From: Patella vulgata
Taxonomy: Eukaryota > Mollusca > Gastropoda > Patellidae
Assembly (NCBI RefSeq): GCF_932274485.2
Contig: NC_065882.2
Location: 38,906,593-38,970,592, forward strand
Reading direction: 5' to 3'
DNA: 64,000 nucleotides
Program-made: the position numbers and the translations under genes
Notes under the pieces: model-generated
Seen by the model: the letters and a program-made list of their open reading frames with translations, nothing else
What the model was told of the DNA's origin: nothing
The model's database searches: none
Shown: piece after piece, positions 22,401 to 34,020 of the stretch
Position numbering within the stretch: position 1 is the first letter of the stretch
Layout of the letters: every line of letters starts with the position of its first letter

Positions 22401-25400
22401 AACTAGATCTGCTACTGTCCCATGCAGATATGAAAGCTTTCATATTCATCGTCACGTGACATGGATTATATCAAGCATCTTAAAAGAAAAAAGAACAACA
22501 AAAAATAATTATCAAAATCGGTGAAAAATTCACGAAGTTACAAGTCTAAATATAGTGAGTAACATTGCACCCGGACAACAAAATAATCTGGAAACTAGAG
22601 GGAAATAACTGAGACTTGGATTGCTGTAATCGGAATGACTTTCCGTTCCAGAAGTTTCAGAAAATGGATCAAGCCGTTTAAAAACGAAAATGGCGGGAAA
22701 GAACTAAAAAGGGGCAGGAAAATATCAAAAAAATAAATGAAATAACTTTGAACGGAACTAATATTTTTTGAATCAGATTGACCTTAGCTGTTCGAATATT
22801 TAGGTTAAATTTATAAATTTTGAAAATTAAAGGCATAAATTGTCCTGCAAACAACTTTGTCGGCACATGAAAGGTCAAAGGCGAAATACGAACATATTAC
22901 GGCCTATTGTGTTTATTTTCACGTCTGTTCAAGTGGATTTTTCACTGTTCTTCGTATTCAATTTCAAATGGAGACCATCAGTTGACCGAAATAAAAATTC
23001 TGTTCTGAACGTTTTTTAGGCATTCCTTCAAGGATTCAGAAAATGTAACTCCCATGTCAGTAAGTTTAATATCGCGAAATTTTTCTCCTTTTAATATATG
23101 ATAAATATTATCCCGGCGCAGCCAACCACTGGAAATTCCAGAGATTTTGACCACCGGAAGGATGCCTCAGCATTCAAAAAAAGTCAAAATAGGCGAATTC
23201 GATTTTTAGTGTTGCGGTCATTTTAAAAAATTGTCTTGTAAGGATAATGTGTATAGTACTAACACCTATCACATACGGAAGAGGCGATAAGATCCCTTTA
23301 CATTTGCAATGTCAAAATTAATTAAAACAAAATTTAAATTTCGAAAATCGTTTTTTTGTTTTTTGCTAAAACTCTTTTTTTTTAATCGGATCAAAATTGG
23401 AGTAAAGCACAGAGTCTGGGGTGGTAATGGGCGTACTGTGTTTTAATTTCATGGTTTTCGGACAATCGGTGCAGGTGTTGTAGCGAAATTCCAATTTTTT
23501 CCCCTTACAGAATCCGTAAATTGACGAACGGCAGGAACCGTGTCAAGAACAAACGACATGAATGAATGCATGTATCGATTACCTTCAAATTTGCACAGAA
23601 TGTACCTTGGGATTCTAGCTATCACATATTAAAAATAGAAGAGTGTGGAGTTTCGAGAACGTTGAAAATAAAAATCGAAGCCCACCCCCACCCATCAATG
23701 TTTTTTTTGCTTAAAAAATTGCCGTATTTTATCGATTTTTTATTGTTCTTGATATCTGAGCATTTTCTCCTTTTTAATATGTGATAAATATCATCGCGGC
23801 GCAGCCAACCGCTAGAAATTCCAGAGATTTTGACCACCGGAAGGATGCCTCAGCAGTCAAAAAAAAATCAAAATAGGCGATTTCGGATTTTTGTGTCGCA
23901 AACATCGCTGCGGTCATTTTAAAAAATTGTTTTTTAAGGATAATGTGTATAGTACTAATACCTATCACATACGTAAGAGGCGATAAAATCCCTTTGCATT
24001 TGCAATTTCAAAATTAATTAAAACTAATATTAAATTGCGAAAAATCTTTTTTTTTGCTAAAACTCTTTTTTTTTTAATCGGATCAAAATGGGAGTAAAGT
24101 ACAGAATCCGGGGTGGTAATAGGCGTATTGTGTCCAAATTTCATAGTTCTCGGACAATCCGTTCCGGTGTCGTGGCGAAATTCCCCCTTTTCCCCTCACG
24201 GAAGCCGTACCTGACCTGGAGCCGTGCCAACAACAAACGACTTGAAGGAATGCAGGTATCGCTTTGAAATTTTCAGGGCACCTAGGTACCAACGTGAAAA
24301 CTTCGTAGCCGGAATTTGGTAGTCATGGTACCTTTGGTTCCAGCGTTGCGCATGCGCGAAGTCAAAATGGACCTATCTCTTCGAAACTTCGGCTACCCCC
24401 CCCCCCTCAATTGTCTCCAAATTAAAATCGAACACCTAGTTCTATCTCTATTTTTTTGTTTTACTTTATGTACCCCCGGGAAAATGGCCACCGCTCGCCC
24501 CCCATGGGTCGGGCCCTAAAATTTCTTGTTTGGAATTGTGCTTGGGACCATAAGCCAGATACCCGGTGAGTTTCAAGTTGGTGTGCACGATAGTAGGGTT
24601 GTGACGCGCATGCGCGGCCCTACACTCGAAAACAACCTTGTCGGCACGGAAAACATCATAGGCGAAATTCGAATTTTTGAAATATTCAAATACCAAACAT
24701 TCCACCATGAGCCAGGCTATCCTGAAATGTATTAATTTCGGTAATAGGAGACAAATTCTTTAAGCCACGACCAATTGTGTATGTTTTCAAGCTCATTAAT
24801 GTAGATATTTCACTATTTTTCATATTCAATTCAAAATGGTGACCATCATTTGGCCTAAATCAAAATTCTGCTCTGAACGTTTTTTAGGCATTCCTTTAAG
24901 GATTCAGAAAATGTAACTCCCATGTTTGTAAGTAAAATATCGCAAAAGCAAAGTGATTTTTCACGTTTCAAGATGGTGGCACTTCCGGAATGGGCTACAA
25001 ACTCCATTTTCTGTGAACGAATCAGAAGTGTCGTAGCTAGTACAGAAAAAACATTGCAAGGCAATCTGACCTATATTTCGTCAATTTTTTTGAAAATTTT
25101 GATCCTTAATTTCATCAAGGGGAGGTAATTTAGAAAATTTCTAATGACATCTTTCAAGTCGCATTGGTAAGATCTACTTACATACTAAATTTCATGAAAA
25201 TCGTACAACTATTAAAGAAGTTGTCAAATTGGTTCGAAATCACAGCGACGAATTTTCGAAATTCGAAAATCTGAATCTGCAAATTTGAAGTAATTGTCTC
25301 AAGGTACTTAAAGAAAAAAGATTTAGTAAAATAGGTCAAATAGAACTAAAAAGTGGCAGGAAAATATCAAAAAAAAATTAATTAAATAACTTTGAACGGA

Positions 25401-27239
25401 ACTAATATTTTTTGAATCAGATTGACCTTAATTGTTCGAATATTTAGGTTAAATTTGTAAATTTTGGAAATTAAAGGCATAAATTGTCCTGCAAACAACT
25501 TTGTCGGCACATAAAAGGTCAAAAGGCAAAATACGAAATTTTGAAAATTTTCAGACACCAAAAAATCGATCTTGATCCCGAGCTATCCTGAAATGCATTA
25601 ATTTCAGATATAATAGACGCATTGAATATATTACGGCCTATTGTGTTTATTTTCACGTCTGTTCAAGTGGATTTTTCACTGTTCTCCATATTCAATTCCA
25701 AATGGAGAACATCAGTTGACCGAAATCAAAATTCTGTTCTGAACTTTTTTTAGGCATTCCTTCAAATATTCAGAAAATGTAACTCCCATGTCAGTAACTA
25801 TAATATCGCGATTTTTTTTTCCTTTTATTATATGGTAAATATTATCGCGGCGCAGCCAACCGCTGGAAATTCCATAGATTTTGACCACCGGAAGGATGCC
25901 TCAGCAGACAAAAAAAGTCAAAATAGTCGATTTCGGTTTTTAGTGTTGCGGTCATTTTAAAATATTGTCTTGTAAGGATAATGTGTATAGTACTAACACC
26001 TATCATTTATGGAAGAGGCGATAAGATCCCTTTGCATTTGCAATGTCAAAATTAATTAAAACAAAATTTAAATTCCGAAAATCGTTTTTTTGCTAAAACT
26101 CTTTTTTTTTTAAATCGGGTCAAAATGGGAGTAAAGCACAGAGTCCGGTGTGGAAATTGGCGCAGTGTGTCCAAATTTCATGGTTTTCGGACTGGGGTGG
26201 TAATGGGCGTACTGTGTTTTAATTTCATGGTTTTCGGACAATCGGTGCAGGTATCGTAGCGAAATTCCAATTTTTTCCCCTTACAGAATCCGTAAATTGA
26301 CGAACGACAGGAACCGTGTCAAGAACAAACGACATGAACGAATGCATGTATCGCCTTGAAATTTTCAGGGCACCTAGGTACCAACGTGAAAGGTTCCTAG
26401 CCAGAATTTGGTCGACATGGTTCCTTTGGTTCCAGCGTTGCGCATGCGCGAAGTCAAAAGGAGCAAAATATGTTTGTTATGAAGGGATTTTTTTACAAAA
26501 TGGACCTATCTCTTCGAAACTTCGGCTAACTCCCCATTTCCGACCTCAGCGCATCCAAAAATTGTCTCCAAATTAAAATCGAACACCTAGTTCCATCTCT
26601 ATTTTACTTTATGTACCCCCGGGAAAATGGCCACCGCTCGCCCCCCCCCCCCCATGGGTCGGGCCCTAAGTGCAATAAGTGTAAGTGCAATATCGCAAAA
26701 GTTATTAAGACTTTTCACGTTTCAAGATGGTGGCATTTCCGGTTCGATCGACAAACTCCATATTTTGTATATGAATCGGTAATTACTTGTCTAGTATCGA
26801 AAAAAAAAATTAGGTCATTCTGACCTATATTTCGATAATTTTTTTGAAAATTGGGTCCTTAATTTCATTAAGGGGAGATAATTTAGCAAATTTCTAATCA
26901 TATTTTTGAAGTCGCATCGGTAAGATCTACTTATATGCTAAATTTTATGAAAATCGTACAACTATTAAAGAAGTTGTCAAATTGGTCATAAATACTGGTT
27001 CGAAATCACAGAGACGAATTTTCGAAATTCGAAAATCTGAATCTGCAGATTTGAAGTAATTGTCTCAAGGTACTCAAAGAAAAAAGATTTAGTAAAATTC
27101 GGTGATTTCGGATTCGTAAAACGTTTTGAAAATATATTTTATCAACAGCCACCACCCATTTTTGGGGGGGATAGGTAAAAGTTTCAGAAAGATCCTATGG
27201 TTAGATTCTGAGAAATCCGATTTGTGGATAAAACACAAA

Positions 27240-27560
27240 AAAAAAAAATAATAATAACAATAATAATTTTAACAGAAACAATAAGCTTAATAATAATATT
27301 AATCTTAACAGAAACAATAAGCTTTCATATGAAATATGAAAGCTTAATAATTTTAGTAAAAACAATAGTCTTTCTGAAAGCCTAATACGGGTAACAATAA
27401 TAATTTTAGTTAAAACAATAGTCTTTCAGACAAACCTAATAATTTTAGTAAAAACAATAGTCTTTCAGACAAAAGTCTGAAAGCCTAATAAATAATAATA
27501 ATTTTAGTAAAAACAATAGTCTTTCAAACGAAAGTCTGAAAGCCTAATAATAAATAAAAC
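27240..27560. repeat. AAT run plus two types of hairpin unit
   Basis: It starts like the 20.5- and 22.2-kb blocks. From 27345 it changes to units of 'aataattttagtaaaaacaa' followed by a different palindrome ('ctttcagacaaaagtctgaa'). Four or five units are present. Confidence 0.75.
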
Positions 27561-29390
27561 ATTAAACATTAAGATTTTTCGACTGTTTCGTTGAAGTTAA
27601 CGTTTTTAGATTATGAAAACGCAACGTTTAAAAAAACTAAGATCCAATATAATCAATATAAAGGCATGAATAAATATATTAATAACGTTCAAAGAATTAT
27701 AAGTTAAAACGTTACATACTTTATTTTATAAGAAATAGTTTACTAATGTGTACAGGAGGTCTGATTAGGCTTAGGAAATAACTTTGTATCAGATGGTTCA
27801 TTTGATGTTCTTGAAATCGCTTATTTGAACGTTAGTAAAGTAAACGTCCATAGATCAATACCAGTTAATGTTTAAAACTTCTCACAGTTTCAACGACGAA
27901 ACGTCAAATAAAACGCGCTTGAAACATTAAGTCTAAATGCAGTTCTTGTCAGTAAAATATTTAAATAAAACCCATATAAAACGTTTTACGAACATTTTTG
28001 AACGGTTATTTTTGTTCGTTTAATTTAAACGTTTATTATATTAGGAACATGGAACGTCTTTAAAAACTAAAATCCAATATAATCAATATAACGTTTAAAG
28101 AGCCATAAGTTAAAACGGTACAAATATACACAAGAAGAACATAGTTTACTAACGTTTGCAGGTTATCTGACCAGGCTTGAGATATAACGTTGAATCAGAC
28201 AGTTCATTTGACGTTGTTGGAACAAGTAATCTGAACGTTTCTAAAGTAAACGTCACTAGAAGGATATTTATTAATGTTTAGTAATGTCTCGCATTAATCT
28301 AAAGTCTTTATGCAACGATTGTCTAATGAAACATCAAAAAAGCATTGGAGGGTTATTGAATAAAATATTGTTTAAACTAAACTATTGGAGGGTTATTTTT
28401 GTTCGTTTAATTTAAACTTTTTAGAAGAGGAACACAGAACGTTTAAAAGTAAGTATAAAATCTAATATCAATATTACGTCTAGGAAATTACGTTTTATCA
28501 GATGGCTCACCCGAAGTTCTTAGAACATCAAATCTTAACGTTTTAAAAGTAAACGTCACTAGATACACTTTAATTAATGTTTAGTAACGTTTTACAGTAT
28601 CAACGATGTAACGTCAAAGAGATCGCGATTCAAAGTAAAGGCACATATCTAGTAAAACATTCAGAAAAATATTTTTTTAATTAAGATGTAACACGAAAAT
28701 ACGTTTTCCGTCCGACTTTCATTGGAAGATTATATTTTTGTTCGTTTAATTGAAATATTTTAGATAAATAAAACGGAATATTTAAAATCCAATTAAAATC
28801 AATATATCGTCTTGAATAAATAATTTAACAACGTTCAAGGAATTATAAGTTAAACCGTTACATAAGCCACGCCACGTTAGAAGAAAATAGTTTACTAACG
28901 TTTACAGGCCTACCATGCTTAGGAAATAACGTGCTAACAGATGGTTCGACGTTCCTGGAACAACTAATCTGAATGTTGCAAAAGTAAACGTTACTAGAAC
29001 GATATTAATTACTGTTGAGTAACGTCTCACAGTCTCAACGATGTAACGTCTAATAAAACGCGTTTGAAACATTTTTCTAAACTTTAAATGAAAATTGGGG
29101 GTGGTATTTTTATTTGTTTAGTTAAACGGTTTTAGATTAGGAAAACGTTTTAAAAACTAAGATCCAATGTAATTATTATAAATCGGAAATAATTCGGGAT
29201 TATAAGTTAAATCTTATTTACATTAGAAGAAACTAGTTTACTAACGTTTACACACTGTCCGAACAGACTTAGGAAATAAGGCCGTATCTGCTGGTTCCTT
29301 TGACGTTCTTGGCATAACTAATCTGAACATTTCTAATGTAAACGTTCATAGAACAAGTTTAATTATTGTAAAAAAACGCCCCACAGTATC
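27561..29390. repeat. Tandem array of ~430-bp AACGTT-rich units, left part
   Basis: Units carry 'cgtttacaggttgtctgacc'-type sequence followed by 'aggcttaggaaataacgt', 'gttcttggaacaactaatct', 'taaacgtcactagaacgata' and 'acagtatcaacgatgtaacg'. Copies here are diverged and uneven (near 27745, 28150, 28895, 29240). The Penelope-like insertion at 29400-34117 splits the array. Confidence 0.85.
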
Positions 29391-29399
29391 ACCGATGTA
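29391..29399. repeat. Target-site duplication, left of the Penelope insertion
   Basis: 'accgatgta' here is repeated at 34118-34126. The 4 bases before it (tatc) are also shared, possibly by microhomology. It fits an array unit interrupted by the insertion. Confidence 0.8.
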
Positions 29400-29600
29400 T
29401 ACAGGTCACAATTCTATGGAATACAATTACTGCTTTTTACTGAGCGACGTTTCGACTAGGCTTCTCTAGTCATTATCAAGCTATGATAAAAAATGAAAAT
29501 ATGACAGGACAATATATACATGTACACCACAATGCTAAGTTAATGATGACAAACCAGGGATGTAACTTAATTACGTGTACCTAATGGTAATCTGATTTAA
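29397..29600 (-). repeat. Penelope pseudo-LTR, downstream copy
   Basis: 204 bp directly repeated at 32661-32864 (offset 3,264). The one base difference I see is in the hammerhead-like core, where this copy reads 'tagtcattatcaagc' on the + strand and the other reads 'tagtcatcatcaagc'. Confidence 0.9.
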
Positions 29601-30240
29601 TTGTACGCTAATAAGTAATAATACCAATTAACCTAAAAAATTGACTAATTGATTAATGGGTAAGTTGTTGTGGAGTATACACAATGATTAGTGGGTTTTA
29701 ATAATACAAACGTTGCAAGAAAATGAAAATTGATGAAATGTTATCAACGACCCCTTTCACTGAAATAAATACAAATGGTAAAAGGATAGATTGTTGTGGA
29801 GTATTTACAACGATTTGATGAGGTTTTGATAATGACAACATCCCACGAAGATGAGATTTGATTTGTGTTATGACCAAAATAATTGATATGTGGATGTTGA
29901 TGCGAGTGATTACACTGATATACGAAAAACCCTTAGAACAATGACTGCACAAATGATCAATAGTCCCCTGAAGGTTGACAATTTAAAATATTGAGTGGTA
30001 CTTCACTGGATGTTATGGTGATGTAGAAAAGCAGGGTTAGAAATATTGAGTGCATTAAATTACAATAACCGCAGGCCTGAAAAGCAGAAATGCCTGAAAA
30101 GCAAAAATAGTTGGGAATTATTAGTTGTCATTTTTGCATATTATGATGGTTATTACAAACTTAAAGTTGTTACTGGAATATTGATAAGTATTAAATATGA
30201 TAAAAAAGAAAGAAAAAAGTAGAATTATGCTTAGCCTTGA

Positions 30241-32643
30241 TTATGTGATAAGAATATCATACGCCCTGGGAAGGAACAATCCTTGATCTCTGTTCATCGT
30301 TGGTTTGTGTCGTCGTATATGAATGGCTTCATGTAATCGGCGCGCTCTCTTGTTGCTTATATTCTTGCATAGTGGTTTTACGTTGGACCATTGGACTCTG
30401 TGGCGAGGGTTGGAGTTCAAATGTTCAGCTACAGCTGAGTTGTTGGTTGCTGCTTTCGACTTGTGGTCATCTATCCTTTTATTTAATGGTCGCTTTGTCT
30501 CCCCGATGTATGCAATCCCACAATTGCATACTATTTGATAAACACATCCCTTTGGTTGTGGTGGTTGTGTAGGATTTTGTTTACCATTGGCTCTTAATAT
30601 ATCTTTAGTGCTGTAGCTTTTTGTGAAAGTTACATCTATTTCTGGTTGTTGCATTAGTAGCCGTTTGATTTGGTAGGAGACTTTGCCGTTGAAAGGAAGG
30701 AAGATTCTGACTGGGGCAGTCGGGGTTTTTGGTTTAGCTGCACTCGCCGACAGGGTCTTGTTGATGGCGTTTGTCACAAACTTCCCTGGATAGCCGTTGA
30801 AATTTGTGAAGACATGTTTGAGATGATCAATTTCCTTGGAGAGGCTCTCAGGATCACATATCTTTTTCGCACGGTTCACCAGAGTTGAAATTGTGGCCGA
30901 TTTGACGCTATTCGGGTGATTAGATTTGAAGTGAATGTATTGGTCGGTGTGAGTTGGTTTCCTATAGACACTGGTGCGGATCGAGTTGTTGGTTTTAGAT
31001 ACACAAACATCGAGGAAAGGTAGTTGGTTATCATTTTCGGTTTCCATTGTGAATTTTATACGTGGGTGTTGCCTGTTGAGGTGTTGTAACAGTGTTTCTG
31101 GATCATCTTGTTGATTGATAATAACAAGGGTATCATCCACTTGCCTAAAGAAGCATGTTGGGGTTACGGTGGATGTTTGAAGCGCCTTCTCTTCTAAATC
31201 AGTTAAAAATATTTCTGAAATTAAAGGGGAGAGGGGGCTTCCCATGGGTAATCCATTGGTCTGTTCGTAAAAATCGTCACCCCAGGAGAAATATGTTGAA
31301 TTGATGCATTGTTTCAACAAGAGTATGATGTTGTCTGTTGATAGGGAAGTCTCTAGTGGGTTTTCTAAACTTTCTATGCGCTTGCGTAGAATCTTCAGGG
31401 CCTCTTTCCTTGGTACATTTGTAAACAAATCTACAACATCATATGAGACCATCCTCCCGGGGTTTTGAATATTCTGCAGTTTCTCACAGAATTCACCTGA
31501 ATCTTTGATGAAGGACGATGCAGTTGTGCCAAGTGAGGAAAGTAGTTTTGATAAATATTGGGCTGTGTTGTAGAAGACTGAATCTCGAGAACACACCAGC
31601 AGACGGGCTTTCATGGGGTTTTTATGGATTTTTATAGTAGCCCTGGCATAAGGTGGTCGAGGGTGGTTTGGTCTGAGCTTGTAATAGAGAGCTTCAGAGA
31701 TCTGTTTGTCTTCTTTTAGTTTTTTAAGCAAGTTTTCATGGCTGTCCTTGTGCGCGTTTGTTGGGTCTTTGCGGATTCTTCTATATGTTGCTGGATCTTG
31801 GAGTAAACCGTTGACCGTTGTGAGGTACTCGTGAGTATTCATGATGACTGTTGCTTTTCCCTTGTCGGCGGAAACAATTGTGATAGATCTGTCGTCTTTT
31901 AGGTCATTGAGGGCTTTCCTTTCTTGGCGGGACACATTGGTCGTCTGCTGCTTGGTAGATGCCTTTGCTAGTATTTCAGTTATTTGGTGCCTTAGGTAAT
32001 CGACTTTACCACCTGGAGCGAGTTGACGTAATCCTTTCTCAATGTTGACAATATAGGTGTCATGGTTCAGGGACTTTGTGGTCGGTGCAAACTTTAATCC
32101 CCTTGATATAATGGTAATTTCGTCATCGGTTAAGTCTCGATCACTAAGGTTGACTACTGTTTTCGTTAAGTATTCTTCTCTTGATTGTCTGGTACTATTT
32201 GAAACTGGACGCTGTGGTAATGAAGATCTGAGGTTGTTGAATTTATCCACCTGCCGCTTTCTGACAGTTCCATCCAACAGGGCATTCGAACTGATTTGTT
32301 TTTCTCTCACTGTGTCGTAATCTTTAGGAGATAGTATGGATTGGAGCTGAATACGCTGTTGTTCAGAAAGAGTGAATAAGCGGTGCTTCTCATTTCTATT
32401 GTGCTGGATCCTCTCGCGAACCAAGCATTTGCTTGCTTTGGCGAGTATTTTCGATGCAGCAGGTGAGGTGATTGGTGATTTGATAATTAGGCCCTTGGGT
32501 ACTATATCGGCATCCCTGCATCGCATCAAGAAAGTAAGATTATTACATACATGTACATATTTTCCTTCTGTTCTTCGTATCTGATCAATGAGTTTGACTG
32601 CCACATCTCCATACTGATGTCTGATAAACTGTTTCAATGGCAT
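30241..32643 (-). CDS. Penelope-like reverse transcriptase with GIY-YIG endonuclease, intact
   Basis: 800 codons without interruption. An N-terminal region (1-240) is followed by a DKG block (SADKGKATVIMN, 258-269). RT motifs follow: SYDVVDLFTNVP (400-411, Asp402 and Asp405), NGLPMGSPLSPLISEIF (463-479), RQVDDTLVII (500-509, Asp503-Asp504) and LPFLDVCVSK (541-550). A GIY-YIG nuclease follows: CVYQIVCNCGIAYIGETKR (700-718), an Arg at 723 and the EAIHIRR block with Glu772. Length and order fit endonuclease-bearing Penelope elements. The product copies element RNA into DNA at a nicked target. The start at 32643 (MPLKQFIRHQYGD) directly follows the leader. Confidence 0.95.
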   Translation of the reverse strand: MPLKQFIRHQYGDVAVKLIDQIRRTEGKYVHVCNNLTFLMRCRDADIVPKGLIIKSPITSPAASKILAKASKCLVRERIQHNRNEKHRLFTLSEQQRIQLQSILSPKDYDTVREKQISSNALLDGTVRKRQVDKFNNLRSSLPQRPVSNSTRQSREEYLTKTVVNLSDRDLTDDEITIISRGLKFAPTTKSLNHDTYIVNIEKGLRQLAPGGKVDYLRHQITEILAKASTKQQTTNVSRQERKALNDLKDDRSITIVSADKGKATVIMNTHEYLTTVNGLLQDPATYRRIRKDPTNAHKDSHENLLKKLKEDKQISEALYYKLRPNHPRPPYARATIKIHKNPMKARLLVCSRDSVFYNTAQYLSKLLSSLGTTASSFIKDSGEFCEKLQNIQNPGRMVSYDVVDLFTNVPRKEALKILRKRIESLENPLETSLSTDNIILLLKQCINSTYFSWGDDFYEQTNGLPMGSPLSPLISEIFLTDLEEKALQTSTVTPTCFFRQVDDTLVIINQQDDPETLLQHLNRQHPRIKFTMETENDNQLPFLDVCVSKTNNSIRTSVYRKPTHTDQYIHFKSNHPNSVKSATISTLVNRAKKICDPESLSKEIDHLKHVFTNFNGYPGKFVTNAINKTLSASAAKPKTPTAPVRIFLPFNGKVSYQIKRLLMQQPEIDVTFTKSYSTKDILRANGKQNPTQPPQPKGCVYQIVCNCGIAYIGETKRPLNKRIDDHKSKAATNNSAVAEHLNSNPRHRVQWSNVKPLCKNISNKRARRLHEAIHIRRHKPTMNRDQGLFLPRAYDILIT

Positions 32644-32660
32644 TTAGTAATTGAACTAGA

Positions 32661-32864
32661 GTATACAGGTCACAATTCTATGGAATACAATTACTGCTTT
32701 TTACTGAGCGACGTTTCGACTAGGCTTCTCTAGTCATCATCAAGCTATGATAAAAAATGAAAATATGACAGGACAATATATACATGTACACCACAATGCT
32801 AAGTTAATGATGACAAACCAGGGATGTAACTTAATTACGTGTACCTAATGGTAATCTGATTTAA
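32661..32864 (-). repeat. Penelope pseudo-LTR, upstream copy
   Basis: Partner of 29397-29600, upstream of the ORF in the element's orientation. It ends at 32864, where sequence switches directly to a copy of the host array. Confidence 0.9.
32708..32744 (-). ncRNA. Hammerhead-ribozyme-like motif in the pseudo-LTR
   Basis: On the minus strand the stretch reads 'cttgatgat', a 6-bp stem 'gactag'/'ctagtc' closed by a 6-base loop, then 'gaaacgtc'. This matches the layout TGATGA, stem II, GAAA, GTC of the minimal hammerhead ribozymes known in Penelope pseudo-LTRs. The canonical first core base C is T here and an extra U precedes the stem, so activity is uncertain. In the other pseudo-LTR (29444-29480) the core is further altered to TGATAATGA. 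Confidence 0.5.
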
Positions 32865-33497
32865 ACGATGTAACGTCAAAGAGATCGCGATTCAAAGTAA
32901 AGGCACATATCTAGTAAAACATTCAGAAAAATATTTTTTTAATTAAGATGTAACACGAAAATACGTTTTCCGTCCGACTTTCATTGGAAGATTATATTTT
33001 TGTTCGTTTAATTGAAATATTTTAGATAAATAAAACGGAATATTTAAAATCCAATTAAAATCAATATATCGTCTTGAATAAATAATTTAACAACGTTCAA
33101 GGAATTATAAGTTAAACCGTTACATAAGCCACGCCACGTTAGAAGAAAATAGTTTACTAACGTTTACAGGCCTACCATGCTTAGGAAATAACGTGCTAAC
33201 AGATGGTTCGACGTTCCTGGAACAACTAATCTGAATGTTGCAAAAGTAAACGTTACTAGAACGATATTAATTACTGTTGAGTAACGTCTCACAGTCTCAA
33301 CGATGTAACGTCTAATAAAACGCGTTTGAAACATTTTTCTAAACTTTAAATGAAAATTGGGGGTGGTATTTTTATTTGTTTAGTTAAACGGTTTTAGATT
33401 AGGAAAACGTTTTAAAAACTAAGATCCAATGTAATTATTATAAATCGGAAATAATTCGGGATTATAAGTTAAATCTTATTTACATTAGAAGAAACTA
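32864..33497. repeat. Copy of the host ~430-bp array inside the Penelope insertion
   Basis: 634 bp that match 28602-29235 with constant offset 4,262; I saw no difference. It has the same + strand orientation as the source, which lies 165-800 bp beyond the other end of the insertion. Confidence 0.9.
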
Positions 33498-34020
33498 TCT
33501 TTAGTGCTGTAGCTTTTTGTGAAAGTTACATCTATTTCTGGTTGTTGCATTAGTAGCCGTTTGATTTGGTAGGAGACTTTGCCGTTGAAAGGAAGGAAGA
33601 TTCTGACTGGGGCAGTCGGGGTTTTTGGTTTAGCTGCACTCGCCGACAGGGTCTTGTTGATGACGTTTGTCACAAACTTCCCTGGATAGCCGTTGAAATT
33701 TGTGAAGACATGTTTGAGATGATCAATTTCCTTGGAGAGGCTCTCAGAATCACATATCTTTTTCGCACGGTTCACCAGAGTTGAAATTGTGGCCGATTTG
33801 ACGCTATTCGGGTGATTAGATTTGAAGTGAATGTATTGGTCGGTGTGAGTTGGTTTCCTATAGACACTGGTGCGGATCGAGTTGTTGGTTTTAGATACAC
33901 AAACATCGAGGAAAGGTAGTTGGTTATCATTTTCGGTTTCCATTGTGAATTTTATACGTGGGTGTTGCCTGTTGAGGTGTTGTAACAGTGTTTCTGGATC
34001 ATCTTGTTGATTGATAATAA
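33497..34020 (-). pseudogene. Internal fragment of the Penelope ORF
   Basis: Corresponds to 30601-31124 (offset 2,896), codons about 508-681 of the intact ORF, from IINQQDDPETLL to KSYSTKD. It differs from the intact copy at only a few bases (for example CDSESLS against CDPESLS), so both derive from nearly the same source element. It lacks the catalytic RT blocks and the nuclease. Confidence 0.9.

Larger units (their letters stand above)
19016..27345. repeat. Rearranged array of about 2-kb repeat blocks
   Basis: The same blocks recur in partly shuffled order. Anchor A ('gttttcggacaatcggtgc') lies near 19690, 21386, 23453, 24145 (variant) and 26230. Anchor B ('cagccaaccgct') lies near 21958, 23120, 23803 and 25855. 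Anchor C ('aggcattccttcaaggattc' or near) lies near 19970, 23020, 24887 and 25752. Anchor D ('gtttcagaaagatccc') lies near 20465, 22161 and 27179. Identity is high within long stretches but blocks are truncated and duplicated (for example two partial anchor A copies at 26168-26240). No protein domain was seen; frames of 60-165 codons here have no recognisable motif. Confidence 0.8.

Noticed and set aside
30300-32733. Plus-strand frames across the Penelope ORF
   Set aside because: They are antisense shadows of the 800-codon ORF.
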